A stretch of DNA of 36,964 bases, taken from assembly GCA_022360175.1 (NCBI GenBank), contig JAKSDI010000029.1, forward strand, positions 1 through 36,964. Direction: 5' to 3'. Below are positions 26,401 to 34,598 of the stretch, one piece after another. The first letter of the stretch is position 1. Every line of letters starts with the position of its first letter. The stretch is from Chitinophagales bacterium (GTDB taxonomy: Bacteria; Bacteroidota; Bacteroidia; Chitinophagales; Saprospiraceae). Both the position numbers and the translations under genes were made by a program. Under the pieces are notes generated by a model. It did no database searches and was not told where the DNA came from. It saw only the letters and a list, made by a program, of their open reading frames with translations.

Positions 26401-27437
26401 TAGTCTTGATAAGTTAAAAGGGTTTTATACAATTGTTCATTTTCTTCTGATGTACCTATAGTAATGCGCAGGCAAGCATCACAAAGGGCAACTTTTGACC
26501 GATCCCGCACGATGATCCCCTGCTCTACCAAATAGCGATATACGCCTCTCGGGTTTTTCATTTTCACTAAAATGAAATTAGCATCTGAGGGATAAACCTG
26601 CTCTATATAATCCAGGGATTTTAGGTTTTCCCTCATGAGCAAGCGCTCTTCCAAAATTTTGCCTACTTGTTCTTTTACTTTTGCTTCATTCTGCATAGCT
26701 GCCAGCGCCGCATCCTGTGTAAGTTGATTGATGTTATAGGGTGGTTTCACCTTATTAAACAATTCAATAATTTCAGATGAAGCGAAGGCCATTCCCAGGC
26801 GAATACCTGCAAGACCCCAGGCTTTAGAAAAAGTTTTCATTACCACTAATCGCGGACAAGATCTCAATAGGCTGATTGTACTTTCCTGAGCTGCAAAATC
26901 AATATAAGCTTCATCCACTACTGTAATGCCAGGAAATGAAGCTGCCAGTTTCTTAATCTTATCTAATGAAAAACTATTGCCTGTTGGATTATTAGGACTA
27001 CAGAGAAAGAGTAGTTTACTATTAGCATTAGCTATCTCCAGTATTGCTTTTACCCTGGGTTCGTATGCCTGATCAAGCAGAACTTCCTGAATTGTTATTG
27101 CAGAAATAGCTGCAGAAACCTGATACATCCCATAAGTTGGTGGTAAAGTGATAATATGATCGTAGCCAGGCTCGCAAAAGATGCGAATCAACAAATCTAT
27201 TGCTTCATCACTACCATTACCCAGAAAAATTTGATCCGTACGCACTCCTTCTCTCTTTGCGATTTTATCTTTCAATTTCCATTGTAATGGATCGGGATAA
27301 CGATTATATCCCGTACTATAAGGGCTCTCATTGGCATCCAGAAAGACAGAAGCCTGCCCTTTAAATTCACTACGAGCAGAGGAGTAAGGTACAAGAGATC
27401 GAATATTATTGCGTACTAAGTGTTGTATGCTCATCAT
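26400..27437 (-). CDS. hisC: Histidinol-phosphate aminotransferase HisC
   Basis: A 345-residue PLP-dependent class I/II aminotransferase that makes histidinol phosphate from imidazole acetol phosphate and glutamate. The PLP lysine is in [16 protein letters not shown] (about residue 205). Other marks are [27 protein letters not shown] and [10 protein letters not shown] place the start at the ATG at 27437, which overlaps the hisD stop by one base (TGATG); a TTG at 27440 and a second ATG at 27434 are also possible. It is in the operon hisGDCB. Confidence 0.97.
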   Translation of the reverse strand: MMSIQHLVRNNIRSLVPYSSARSEFKGQASVFLDANESPYSTGYNRYPDPLQWKLKDKIAKREGVRTDQIFLGNGSDEAIDLLIRIFCEPGYDHIITLPPTYGMYQVSAAISAITIQEVLLDQAYEPRVKAILEIANANSKLLFLCSPNNPTGNSFSLDKIKKLAASFPGITVVDEAYIDFAAQESTISLLRSCPRLVVMKTFSKAWGLAGIRLGMAFASSEIIELFNKVKPPYNINQLTQDAALAAMQNEAKVKEQVGKILEERLLMRENLKSLDYIEQVYPSDANFILVKMKNPRGVYRYLVEQGIIVRDRSKVALCDACLRITIGTSEENEQLYKTLLTYQD

Positions 27438-28732
27438 CAAAGGATTTCGTTGTTCTGGTTTTTCAACCGAATACTCACTGCATTTTTGTGAGCCATTAGG
27501 TGCTCAGCAGCAGCCAATTCTTCTACTGCCGGGCCTATTCTAGCCAATCCCTCTTTACTCAATCGCTGATAGGTGATTTTCTTGATAAAACTATCCAACG
27601 ACACACCACTATACATGCGGGCATAACCATTAGTAGGTAGTGTATGGTTGGTGCCCGAAGCATAATCTCCCACTGATTCAGGTGTATAATGCCCCAGAAA
27701 TACAGAACCTGCATTTGTAACTTGCAGGCCTACTTCTTCTGCATTCTTTAGAGCGAGTATAAGATGTTCGGGAGCATAAGTATTGATCAGTTGAATAGCC
27801 TGTGACTGATCAGCTAGTAAAATAGCCACACTATTCTCCAATGCCCCAGCAGCTATTTCTTTTCGAGGGAGTTGATTCAATTGCTGCTGCACTTCTTTTT
27901 TAATCTCCTCCAACATTCTAGCAGAATCGGTTATCAGTACAACCTGACTATCCGTACCATGTTCTGCCTGAGAAAGCAGGTCAGCTGCAACAAAATCTGG
28001 ATGAGAAGATCGATCGGCATATACTAAGACCTCCGATGGACCAGCCGGCATATCTATAGCTACTCCCTGGCGGCTCACCAATTGTTTGGCAGCAGTTACA
28101 TATTGATTGCCAGGGCCAAATATTTTATATACTGCGGGTACTGATTCCGTACCATAGGCCATGGCCGCTATTGCCTGGGCTCCTCCTACTTTAAAAATGC
28201 GGGTAATTCCCACCAGGCTGGCAGTGTACAAAATAGCGGGGTGCACTGTACCGTCTTTCTGTGGTGGTGTGCACAATATAATTTCCTGGCATCCTGCAAT
28301 TTTTGCAGGCACTCCAAGCATCAGTACCGATGAAAACAGAGGGGCCGTACCACCTGGGATATATAGGCCTACCTTATCGATAGCTACACTTCTTCGCCAA
28401 CAACTCACCCCTGGCATGGTTTCAATTACTTGTTCTTCTTCTCTTTGAGCAAGGTGAAAACGACGGATATTATCCCTGGCTGTTTGTATAGCTATTTTAA
28501 GCGTATTTGTCAAACTATCTATAGCTTCCGCAATTTCTTCTTTGGAAACCTCTAAAGCATCCAGTACTACCCGATCAAATTTCTCGGTATATGCTTTTAA
28601 TCCCTGATCTCCCTCTTCACGCACCGTATTCAACACCTCCTGTACTGTTGCATCCAGGTTTTGAGTATCCAGGCTTGGACGAAGGAGGAGTTTTGCCCAT
28701 TGATCCTGAGCTGGTTCTATATAAGTGGTCAT
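27437..28732 (-). CDS. hisD: Histidinol dehydrogenase HisD
   Basis: A 431-residue Zn-dependent enzyme that carries out the last two NAD-linked oxidations to histidine. Family blocks: YIPGGTAPLFSSVLMLGVPAKIAGC, FGPGNQYVTAAKQLV, DMPAGPSEVLVYAD, LSQAEHGTDSQVVLIT (with the Gln/His zinc ligands), the catalytic Glu-His in YAPEHLILAL, and SVGDYASGTNHTLPT. The length is normal. Its ATG overlaps the hisG stop by 4 bases (ATGA), and its stop touches hisC. Confidence 0.98.
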   Translation of the reverse strand: MTTYIEPAQDQWAKLLLRPSLDTQNLDATVQEVLNTVREEGDQGLKAYTEKFDRVVLDALEVSKEEIAEAIDSLTNTLKIAIQTARDNIRRFHLAQREEEQVIETMPGVSCWRRSVAIDKVGLYIPGGTAPLFSSVLMLGVPAKIAGCQEIILCTPPQKDGTVHPAILYTASLVGITRIFKVGGAQAIAAMAYGTESVPAVYKIFGPGNQYVTAAKQLVSRQGVAIDMPAGPSEVLVYADRSSHPDFVAADLLSQAEHGTDSQVVLITDSARMLEEIKKEVQQQLNQLPRKEIAAGALENSVAILLADQSQAIQLINTYAPEHLILALKNAEEVGLQVTNAGSVFLGHYTPESVGDYASGTNHTLPTNGYARMYSGVSLDSFIKKITYQRLSKEGLARIGPAVEELAAAEHLMAHKNAVSIRLKNQNNEIL

Positions 28733-29589
28733 ACAATCATTTTTTCGATAGGTGCTACCAATATACCTTCCGCGCCAGCGTCTTTCAGCTCATCAATGAT
28801 TTCCCAAAAGCGCTTTTCTTCTATTACGGTGTGGATAGAACTCCACCCGGCTTCCGCCAAAGGCATCACGGTGGGACTTTTCATTCCTGGCAGGATATTA
28901 ACAATTTCATCAATGCCATCATTTGGTGCATTCATTAGGATATATTTATTCTTGCGAGCTTTCAATACAGATTCTATCCGAAATACCAATTGTTTCAACA
29001 GCAGCATTTTATCCGCGCTTAAATCCTCTGTTCGTGCAATACATGCTTGTGACTGAAGGATGATATCTTTTTCTTCCAGCCCATTCTTAAATAATGTACT
29101 GCCGGTACTCACCAAATCACAAATAGCATCTGCCAATCCTATATTGGGAGCAATTTCTACGGAGCCTGCAATTTCATGAATTTCAGCATTCAGCTGTTTT
29201 TCTTTTAAGAACTGCCTTAGCGAATTAGGATAAGAAGTAGCAATCCGTTTTCCATCTAGAAAAGAGGCTCCCGGATAATTGGTATTCTTTGGCACTGCAA
29301 TTGACAAGCGGCATTTGGAAAAACCTAATGGCAAAACCTTTACCAGTTTCTTCCCCTTTTCAACAATGGTATTTTCCCCTACAATCCCAATATCTGCTAC
29401 GCCATCCTGTACGTATTGTGGGATATCAGAATTCCGCAGATAAAGCACATCCAGCGGAAAATTGCGTGCTGGTGCCCGGAGTTGTTGCTTACCATTATCA
29501 ATGTGAATACCACACTCTTTTAATAGCTGAATGGAATCATCTAGTAGCCTTCCTGACTTTTGTACTGCTACTTTCAACCTGGTTTCCAT
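28729..29589 (-). CDS. hisG: ATP phosphoribosyltransferase HisG, long form
   Basis: A 286-residue enzyme of the first step of histidine synthesis (ATP + PRPP). The N-terminal substrate domains include LKVAVQKSGRLLDDSIQLL, VADIGIVGENTIVE and the PRPP loop DAICDLVSTGSTLFKNGLEE. The C-terminal portion (about 205-286: LLLKQLVFRIESVLKARKNKYILMNAP onward, and AGAEGILVAPIEKMIV) is the regulatory domain that makes the long, histidine-inhibited form. It is the first gene of the hisGDCB series and is preceded by an attenuator, so it is expected to be controlled by both histidine feedback and His-tRNA charging. Confidence 0.97.
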   Translation of the reverse strand: METRLKVAVQKSGRLLDDSIQLLKECGIHIDNGKQQLRAPARNFPLDVLYLRNSDIPQYVQDGVADIGIVGENTIVEKGKKLVKVLPLGFSKCRLSIAVPKNTNYPGASFLDGKRIATSYPNSLRQFLKEKQLNAEIHEIAGSVEIAPNIGLADAICDLVSTGSTLFKNGLEEKDIILQSQACIARTEDLSADKMLLLKQLVFRIESVLKARKNKYILMNAPNDGIDEIVNILPGMKSPTVMPLAEAGWSSIHTVIEEKRFWEIIDELKDAGAEGILVAPIEKMIV

Positions 29590-29612
29590 GATTATTTATT
29601 TTTAAATCGGAC

Positions 29613-29652
29613 AAAAAAAAGAGGTTAACCAAGCAAATGGTTAACCTCTTTT
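29613..29652 (-). terminator. Attenuator terminator of the his operon
   Basis: On the minus strand AAAAGAGGTTAACCA pairs with TGGTTAACCTCTTTT in a 15-bp stem (forward 29617-29631 with 29638-29652), a 6-base loop follows, and the RNA then has eight U. It ends 24 bases before the hisG ATG, between the leader peptide and hisG. Its loop side (ACCATTTGCTTG, forward 29630-29641) can pair with a leader segment at 29689-29700, giving a mutually exclusive structure. Confidence 0.9.
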
Positions 29653-29678
29653 AGAGTTATTTCGTGTGTACAATACAA

Positions 29679-29747
29679 TCAACACGGCACCATCTGCTTG
29701 CAGAACAAGTCAGTATGATGGTGATGATGATGTACTTGAGTTATCAT
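29679..29747 (-). CDS. hisL: His operon leader peptide with six consecutive His codons
   Basis: A 22-codon frame starting at ATG 29747 and ending with TGA 29681-29679. It reads MITQV, then six His codons in a row (29732-29715), then TDLFCKQMVPC. Such a run by chance, in front of hisG, and before a strong terminator, is essentially diagnostic of a transcription-attenuation leader, as in the classical enteric his operon. The segment CAAGCAGATGGT (29700-29689), starting 14 bases after the last His codon, is the candidate antiterminator arm. The leader peptide itself is not expected to have a function apart from being translated. No Shine-Dalgarno sequence is seen, as usual in this phylum. Confidence 0.92.
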   Translation of the reverse strand: MITQVHHHHHHTDLFCKQMVPC

Positions 29748-29793
29748 ATAGTATTAAATGTGGGATTGCTCCCTCTTTTTATTTTTGCTTGGA

Positions 29794-29824
29794 CAAAGCT
29801 ATGTGGAAATATTCAAAAAAGCAA
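29794..29824 (-). promoter_or_regulatory. his operon promoter, Bacteroidota consensus
   Basis: On the minus strand TTG (29824-29822), a 20-base spacer, and TAGCTTTG (29801-29794) match the TTG-N19-21-TAnnTTTG consensus exactly. It lies 46 bases before the hisL ATG and just 14 bases past the end of the ompA-like gene. The start of transcription should lie near 29787-29790, giving a leader of about 200 bases up to hisG. Confidence 0.75.
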
Positions 29825-29837
29825 CCCCGCCCTGGCA

Positions 29838-30767
29838 TTACTTTGGTACTTCGTTTGGATTTAGCAAATCGTAAAACTGATCTAATTTTGGCAAAATTAT
29901 AATCCGGGTACGGCGATTGGTAGCTCTTCCTTCCGCTGTATCGTTGGTAGCCAAAGCATTATACTCTCCCCTACCAGCAGCTATCAATCTATTAGGATCA
30001 ATGCCGTGGTTTTCCTGCAAAGCACGAGCTACGGAAGTAGCACGCAAAACACTTAAATCCCAGTTATCATTAATACAATTGGTATTGATTGGCTGATTAT
30101 CTGTATACCCTTCTATCATTACTTCCAGATCAGGCCTGGACTGTACAATCTGCGCAATTTTCCCCAGCACTTCATTAGCTCGTGGTGTAATGGTATAAGA
30201 GCCGCTCGTATAAAGCATTTTGTCCGACAGATTGACAAAAACAACTGTTTTATCAACCTTTACCTCTACATCTTCATCTTCTATGCCTTGGCTTAATACA
30301 GATTTCAGGTTCACTGCCAGTGCCAGATTGATAGAATCTGCACGCGTTTTAGCTGCTTGCAGTAATTGAATATATTTATCCTTTGTTTCTAGTTGTGAAA
30401 GTGTTTCCTTGATATTATCACTCGCGGACTGAGACAAAGTTGTGAGGTCTTCTAATTGAGACAATTGTTTATCTCTTTGCGTACGCATATCAGCTACTTG
30501 TTCTCTAAGGTCAGCTATTTGTTCCTCCCGCAAACGTAGATTATCCTGTGTTGACCTGATCTCCTGCATCATACGCGCTTTTTCCTGTTCACAAGCAGAA
30601 AGGCGATTCATGTAATCACTTAAGCTTTCACCGCACTTACCCAAATCTTCATTTGCCGTATTTAATTCCAGTTGTAGCAAATCAAATTTCTTTTTGCTAA
30701 CACAGGATGAAGAAAAGATGGCTAGTGCCAAAACCAGAATAAAGCTGAGTTTCACGTTGAGATTCAT
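29838..30767 (-). CDS. OmpA-family lipoprotein with coiled-coil domain
   Basis: A 309-residue outer-membrane-attached, peptidoglycan-binding protein. Lipobox SSSC (Cys22) leads a long helical coiled-coil region (about 28-145, with heptads around RSTQDNLRLREEQIADLREQ) and a C-terminal OmpA domain (about 175-300). The OmpA peptidoglycan-binding residues are in EGYTDNQPI (Asp), NWDLSVLRATSVARAL and AAGRGEYNALATNDTAEGRATNRRTRI. It would tether the outer membrane to the wall. It is expressed from its own consensus promoter and ends just upstream of the his promoter. Confidence 0.93.
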   Translation of the reverse strand: MNLNVKLSFILVLALAIFSSSCVSKKKFDLLQLELNTANEDLGKCGESLSDYMNRLSACEQEKARMMQEIRSTQDNLRLREEQIADLREQVADMRTQRDKQLSQLEDLTTLSQSASDNIKETLSQLETKDKYIQLLQAAKTRADSINLALAVNLKSVLSQGIEDEDVEVKVDKTVVFVNLSDKMLYTSGSYTITPRANEVLGKIAQIVQSRPDLEVMIEGYTDNQPINTNCINDNWDLSVLRATSVARALQENHGIDPNRLIAAGRGEYNALATNDTAEGRATNRRTRIIILPKLDQFYDLLNPNEVPK

Positions 30768-30847
30768 AGATTTTCGTTTTAGAATTCGGAATTATGACAT
30801 TTTGAATATCAGAATCGGGGTAAAATAGCAGCATTTAGGGATTAAGT

Positions 30848-30879
30848 CAAATTTATAGTGGTAGAAAAAAGAGGCAAAA
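30848..30879 (-). promoter_or_regulatory. Promoter of the OmpA-family gene, Bacteroidota consensus
   Basis: On the minus strand TTTTG (30879-30875), a 19-base spacer, and TAAATTTG (30855-30848) match the consensus exactly. The leader before the ATG at 30767 is about 75 bases. The rest of the spacer 30768-31088 shows nothing I can support for the divergent + strand gene at 31089. Confidence 0.72.
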
Positions 30880-31088
30880 GATGGAAGTTTTCTAAAATCC
30901 TGACAGCTTTCGAATAAAGAGGTACTCTTTACTATTATTATGATTTCTGGTTGATACCAAGGCTGGAATATCCCTTCCCAGGCGACATAGACATAAATAT
31001 CATCCCAAAACTCTCCTTTACTGTCCTAAGATTGACAACAGATTTCCATTAAAAAGTACAAAATGCAGCCTGAATTCAATTTACGTTT

Positions 31089-31760
31089 ATGAAGAAAAAA
31101 TATTTGCCCTTATTATTAATTGCCTTGATGTATGGCTGCATAGGCAATGATTACCTCATGGATGAGGTAGAACCAGAATTGCGAATAAGCGCTAGCTTAG
31201 ACACTATTGCAATCAATTCCAGTTTCCAATTTGAAGCGACTTACCTCAATAATGTCGGACAAGAGGAAACGGTACCACTTAACTGGGAAAGCAGCCAAAA
31301 TGGAATCATCAACATTGATGAAAACGGACTGGCGACAGCTACCAACACTGGCCAATCTACCATAAGTGTCACTTATGAATCACCAGAACAAGTTTATGCG
31401 GATTCCGTTACGGTGGTAGTTGGAGAAACAAGTGTTGTTATCGAAGATGACCGCTCTGGTTCCATCAATACTACTAGTTCTTATGTTCTTACAGGAGATT
31501 TCACCATCGAAGAAAATGGTTCTGGAATTGTAGTAACATTTGCCAATAACTATCAGGCATCTTCTTCACTACCTGGCCTATACCTATACCTCTCCAACAA
31601 CCCAAATTCTATAGCTAATGCACATGAAGTTGGGATGGTAGATGTTTACATAGGTGCACACCAATACAACATCTCCGAAGTTGGTATTAATGAGTATAAC
31701 TATCTGTTATACTATTGCAAACCCTTTAATGTAAAAGTAGGCCATGGTGAAATCGAATAA
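31089..31760 (+). CDS. Lipoprotein with BIG2 and DM13 domains
   Basis: A 223-residue lipoprotein (lipobox MYGC, Cys17). Residues about 30-112 form a bacterial Ig-like (BIG2) domain: LDTIAINSSFQFEATYLNN, WESSQNGIINIDENGLATA, and STISVTYES. Residues about 122-223 match the DM13 domain: GSINTTSSYVLTGDFTI, SLPGLYLYLSNN, IGAHQYNIS and the closing YLLYYCKPFNVKVGHGEI with its characteristic conserved Cys210. DM13 has been proposed as an electron-transfer domain on the basis of its near-invariant Cys. The C-terminal codons run close to the next gene (1-base gap before ATG 31762), so the two are cotranscribed. Confidence 0.8.
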   Translation: MKKKYLPLLLIALMYGCIGNDYLMDEVEPELRISASLDTIAINSSFQFEATYLNNVGQEETVPLNWESSQNGIINIDENGLATATNTGQSTISVTYESPEQVYADSVTVVVGETSVVIEDDRSGSINTTSSYVLTGDFTIEENGSGIVVTFANNYQASSSLPGLYLYLSNNPNSIANAHEVGMVDVYIGAHQYNISEVGINEYNYLLYYCKPFNVKVGHGEIE

Positions 31761-31761
31761 A

Positions 31762-32640
31762 ATGAATTGGAAGTCTATACTGTTAATCGCAGGTATCATC
31801 TCAATTGCCTCTCCTTTGTTTGCTGGTGGCCCATGGCCCCAGGCACGAGGAAACGGCTATTTCAAGCTTTATCAATGGTGGACAGTTTTTGATCAGCATT
31901 ATACAGATACAGGAGAACTAGATCCTAATGTAACAACGGGTGTATTCAACACTTCGCTCTATGCGGAGTATGGTTTAACGGATCGTTTCACTGGTATTCT
32001 TAATGCTCCTTTATTTAGTCGCAACTATATGAACAACCTGATTTCATCAACTACAGGAGAAACACTAGTCGAAGGAGAAGCTATTAATTCCATTGGAGAT
32101 ATAGACCTTGGAATCAAATATGGGCTGACAAAGCCCGGTAGTAAATTCCCCGTAGCTGCCACTCTTATACTAGGCATACCTAGTGGACAAACTGCAGGAG
32201 GCTCTCAGGAGAACTTACAAACAGGTGACGGAGAATTCAATCAATTCATAAGAGTAGATGCTGGTACCAGTTTTAAAATAGGTAAACAAACCAATGCATA
32301 TACCAGCTTATACACAGGCTTCAATAATCGAGGTAATGACTTTTCTGAGGAAGTACGCTTTGGGCTGGAGGCAGGAGCAGGGCTGCTAAATAGTAAACTA
32401 TGGCTTATTGGCCGTTTGGATGTTGTCGAATCACTCAAAAATGGTGCAACTGCTGCTACTGTAAATAGTACCAGCATATTCGCCAATAATACGGAATTCA
32501 GCAGCTATTCTTTGGAGGCGGCCTATTATATCACTCCTAAAATAGGTGTTTCTGCTTCTGTCGCTGCGGCTTTTAGAGGAGAGATTATTGCTGCGGCACC
32601 ATCCTATTCTGTTGGAGTATTCCTCGATTTAAAAAAATAA
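31762..32640 (+). CDS. Outer membrane beta-barrel protein of unknown function
   Basis: A 292-residue protein with a signal peptide (MNWKSILLIAGIISIASPLFA) and many amphipathic strands: GYFKLYQWWTVF, SLYAEYGLTDRFTGILNAPL, GDIDLGIKYGLTK, VAATLILGIPSG, and the last strand SVGVFLDLKK. It resembles MetA-type/transporter barrels, without a specific assignment. An earlier ATG at 31744 would overlap the DM13 gene by 17 bases and put charged residues ahead of the signal peptide; I choose 31762, with one base between the genes. It could be the outer-membrane partner of the lipoprotein. Confidence 0.75.
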   Translation: MNWKSILLIAGIISIASPLFAGGPWPQARGNGYFKLYQWWTVFDQHYTDTGELDPNVTTGVFNTSLYAEYGLTDRFTGILNAPLFSRNYMNNLISSTTGETLVEGEAINSIGDIDLGIKYGLTKPGSKFPVAATLILGIPSGQTAGGSQENLQTGDGEFNQFIRVDAGTSFKIGKQTNAYTSLYTGFNNRGNDFSEEVRFGLEAGAGLLNSKLWLIGRLDVVESLKNGATAATVNSTSIFANNTEFSSYSLEAAYYITPKIGVSASVAAAFRGEIIAAAPSYSVGVFLDLKK

Positions 32641-32666
32641 TCCTATTTTAAGGATTAAACATCTAT

Positions 32667-34286
32667 ATGCCTATGAAAAAGCCTATTTCGCTCTGCCAAT
32701 TTGATGAGCTACAGGAGAAACAACCAAGCGGTTTTCTCATAAAGAATCTAGACTTAGTTGCAATCCGATATGGCGATAATGTATCTGTGCTTTATGGGCG
32801 ATGCCTTCATCGCGGTGCATTAATGGCTGATGGGCATATAGATGGTAATAACCTTATTTGTGGCCTGCATGGCTGGGACTACAGATACGATACTGGAGTG
32901 AGCGAATACAATAATGAAGAAGCACTCCATAAATTCAACAGCAAAATAGAGGATGGTGTAGTATGGATTGATGAAGCAGAAGTACTAGCATATTTGGCAA
33001 ACCATCCTCAGCCCTTTAAGAGGGATCAATATCTGGGAGATTATGCAGATACCCACCCTGAGCCTACAGAGCCCTTTACAGGCTACATACAGGAATTAGC
33101 TAGGAATGGCCTGAAAAATTATGGACATCACGGCCCTTCGGCAGCTATGGGTGTAGATCGCACTACACTGCCTAAATGGGAAGACATCCAGTTTTTACCG
33201 GCTCAGCTGGCGACTCGTCCATTGATGGATGATGATCTGGTAGACACAACAACTATTATAGGCCCTAATGCCGAAAAACCATTGGTATTGAAGCTCCCTA
33301 TCTTTGTATCCGATATGAGTTTTGGAGCTTTATCCAGGGAAGCGAAAATAGCGCTGGCAATGGGAGCAGAGCGGGCAGGAACTGGTATATGCAGTGGCGA
33401 AGGTGGTATGCTCCCTGATGAACAAGCAAATAATGCTCGTTATTTTTATGAGTTGGCTTCAGGCCGATTTGGTTTTTCCTATGAAAAAGTAGCCAAGACG
33501 CAGGCATTCCATTTCAAGGGAGGACAAGGTGCTAAAACAGGCACCGGAGGACACCTGCCAGGCCATAAGGTAACAGAAGAGATTGCTGCTGTTCGCGGGC
33601 TACAGGTGGGGCAAACGGCTATTTCTCCTGCTACTTTCCCAAACCTAAAAACCTTAGCTGATTTTCAAGAAGTTGCTAAGGAAGTACGACAACTTACTGG
33701 TGGCATTCCCATAGGATTTAAAATAGCTGCCAGCCATATAGAAGCAGATATTGATTTTGCCCTTGAGGCAGGTGCTGATTATATTATTCTTGATGGCCGC
33801 GGTGGAGGTACAGGTTCTGCGCCAACTATACTAAGAGACAATATCAATGTACCTACCATTCCGGCTCTGGCACGTGCCCGAAAACATTTGGACAAAAGAG
33901 AGGCTAAAGGTGTTTCTCTTATCATCACGGGGGGATTGAGAAGAGCGGAAGATTTTGCAAAAGCAATGATGCTGGGAGCAGATGCCGTTGCAGTATCCAA
34001 TGCTGCTCTTCAGGCTATTGGTTGCCTGGGTATGCGTGCCTGTGATACCAATAATTGTCCGGTAGGTATAGCTACTCAAAAAAATCATCTGCGCCAGCGA
34101 TTGATTATCGAAGCTTCTGCACAACAATTAGCTAATTACCTGGAAGCTACCAATGAATTAATAAAAGTGATTGCCAGAGCATGTGGACATGCTGCTACCC
34201 GGTATTTTAGTTTTGATGATCTGAGTACCTATAATCGGGACATGCATTATTTAACAGGGATTGCTTATGCAGGGGTGATTAGCTAA
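32667..34286 (+). CDS. Rieske [2Fe-2S] – FMN-binding glutamate synthase-like fusion protein
   Basis: A 539-residue cytoplasmic protein without signal peptide. Residues about 5-105 are a Rieske domain with ligands Cys46-X-His48 (RCLHRG) and Cys65-X2-His68 (CGLHGW). Residues about 150-520 are a glutamate-synthase-type FMN barrel: SDMSFGALSREAKIALA, CSGEGGMLPDE, FKGGQGAKTGTGGHLPG, ILDGRGGGTGSAP, and the cluster cysteines C453, C459 and C464 in GCLGMRACDTNNCPVGIATQ, as for the 3Fe-4S cluster of glutamate synthase. There is no amidotransferase domain. The architecture suggests electrons pass from the Rieske centre to FMN; the substrate is unknown. ATG at 32667 or at 32673. Confidence 0.9.
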   Translation: MPMKKPISLCQFDELQEKQPSGFLIKNLDLVAIRYGDNVSVLYGRCLHRGALMADGHIDGNNLICGLHGWDYRYDTGVSEYNNEEALHKFNSKIEDGVVWIDEAEVLAYLANHPQPFKRDQYLGDYADTHPEPTEPFTGYIQELARNGLKNYGHHGPSAAMGVDRTTLPKWEDIQFLPAQLATRPLMDDDLVDTTTIIGPNAEKPLVLKLPIFVSDMSFGALSREAKIALAMGAERAGTGICSGEGGMLPDEQANNARYFYELASGRFGFSYEKVAKTQAFHFKGGQGAKTGTGGHLPGHKVTEEIAAVRGLQVGQTAISPATFPNLKTLADFQEVAKEVRQLTGGIPIGFKIAASHIEADIDFALEAGADYIILDGRGGGTGSAPTILRDNINVPTIPALARARKHLDKREAKGVSLIITGGLRRAEDFAKAMMLGADAVAVSNAALQAIGCLGMRACDTNNCPVGIATQKNHLRQRLIIEASAQQLANYLEATNELIKVIARACGHAATRYFSFDDLSTYNRDMHYLTGIAYAGVIS

Positions 34287-34293
34287 TGTTTGT

Positions 34294-34301
34294 TATATTT
34301 G
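34294..34301 (+). promoter_or_regulatory. Possible -7 promoter box for the membrane redox genes
   Basis: TATATTTG matches TAnnTTTG exactly, 78 bases before the ATG at 34380, but no TTG stands at 19-21 bases upstream. Weak support for an internal promoter. Confidence 0.28.
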
Positions 34302-34379
34302 AATAGATACTGGGTGCAACTTCCCCAAAATCATTACTCTGGGATTTTACATTTTCAGCTTAAGGACGTAATTTAAATT

Positions 34380-34598
34380 ATGGAAACTCTTGTATCTATT
34401 ATTTTGACCATTGCAGGTATTTATTTACTGCTTGGACTTCTTTTTGCGATCCTGTTTTTATTCAAAGGTATCACTAAGGTAGATGAAGCTGCTATTGATA
34501 GTAGTTGGGGATTTCGGCTATTGATATTACCAGGTACTATTTGCTTTTGGCCTGTGCTATTGCGAAAATGGATTAAAGGACAAAATAAAGCTACATGA
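34380..34598 (+). CDS. Small two-helix membrane protein
   Basis: A 72-residue protein with two hydrophobic segments (about 4-30 and 46-62) flanked by KGITKVDEAAIDSSWGF in between and a basic tail (RKWIKGQNK). I do not recognise a named family. It lies between the Rieske-FMN fusion and the Rieske-ferric-reductase gene and overlaps the next 28-codon gene by 4 bases (ATGA), which suggests it is a subunit or assembly factor of the membrane redox enzyme. Confidence 0.75.
   Translation: METLVSIILTIAGIYLLLGLLFAILFLFKGITKVDEAAIDSSWGFRLLILPGTICFWPVLLRKWIKGQNKAT

Noticed and set aside
29664-29902. Plus-strand frames across the his leader
   Set aside because: They read the reverse of the leader and the end of the OmpA gene; the minus-strand leader explains the region.
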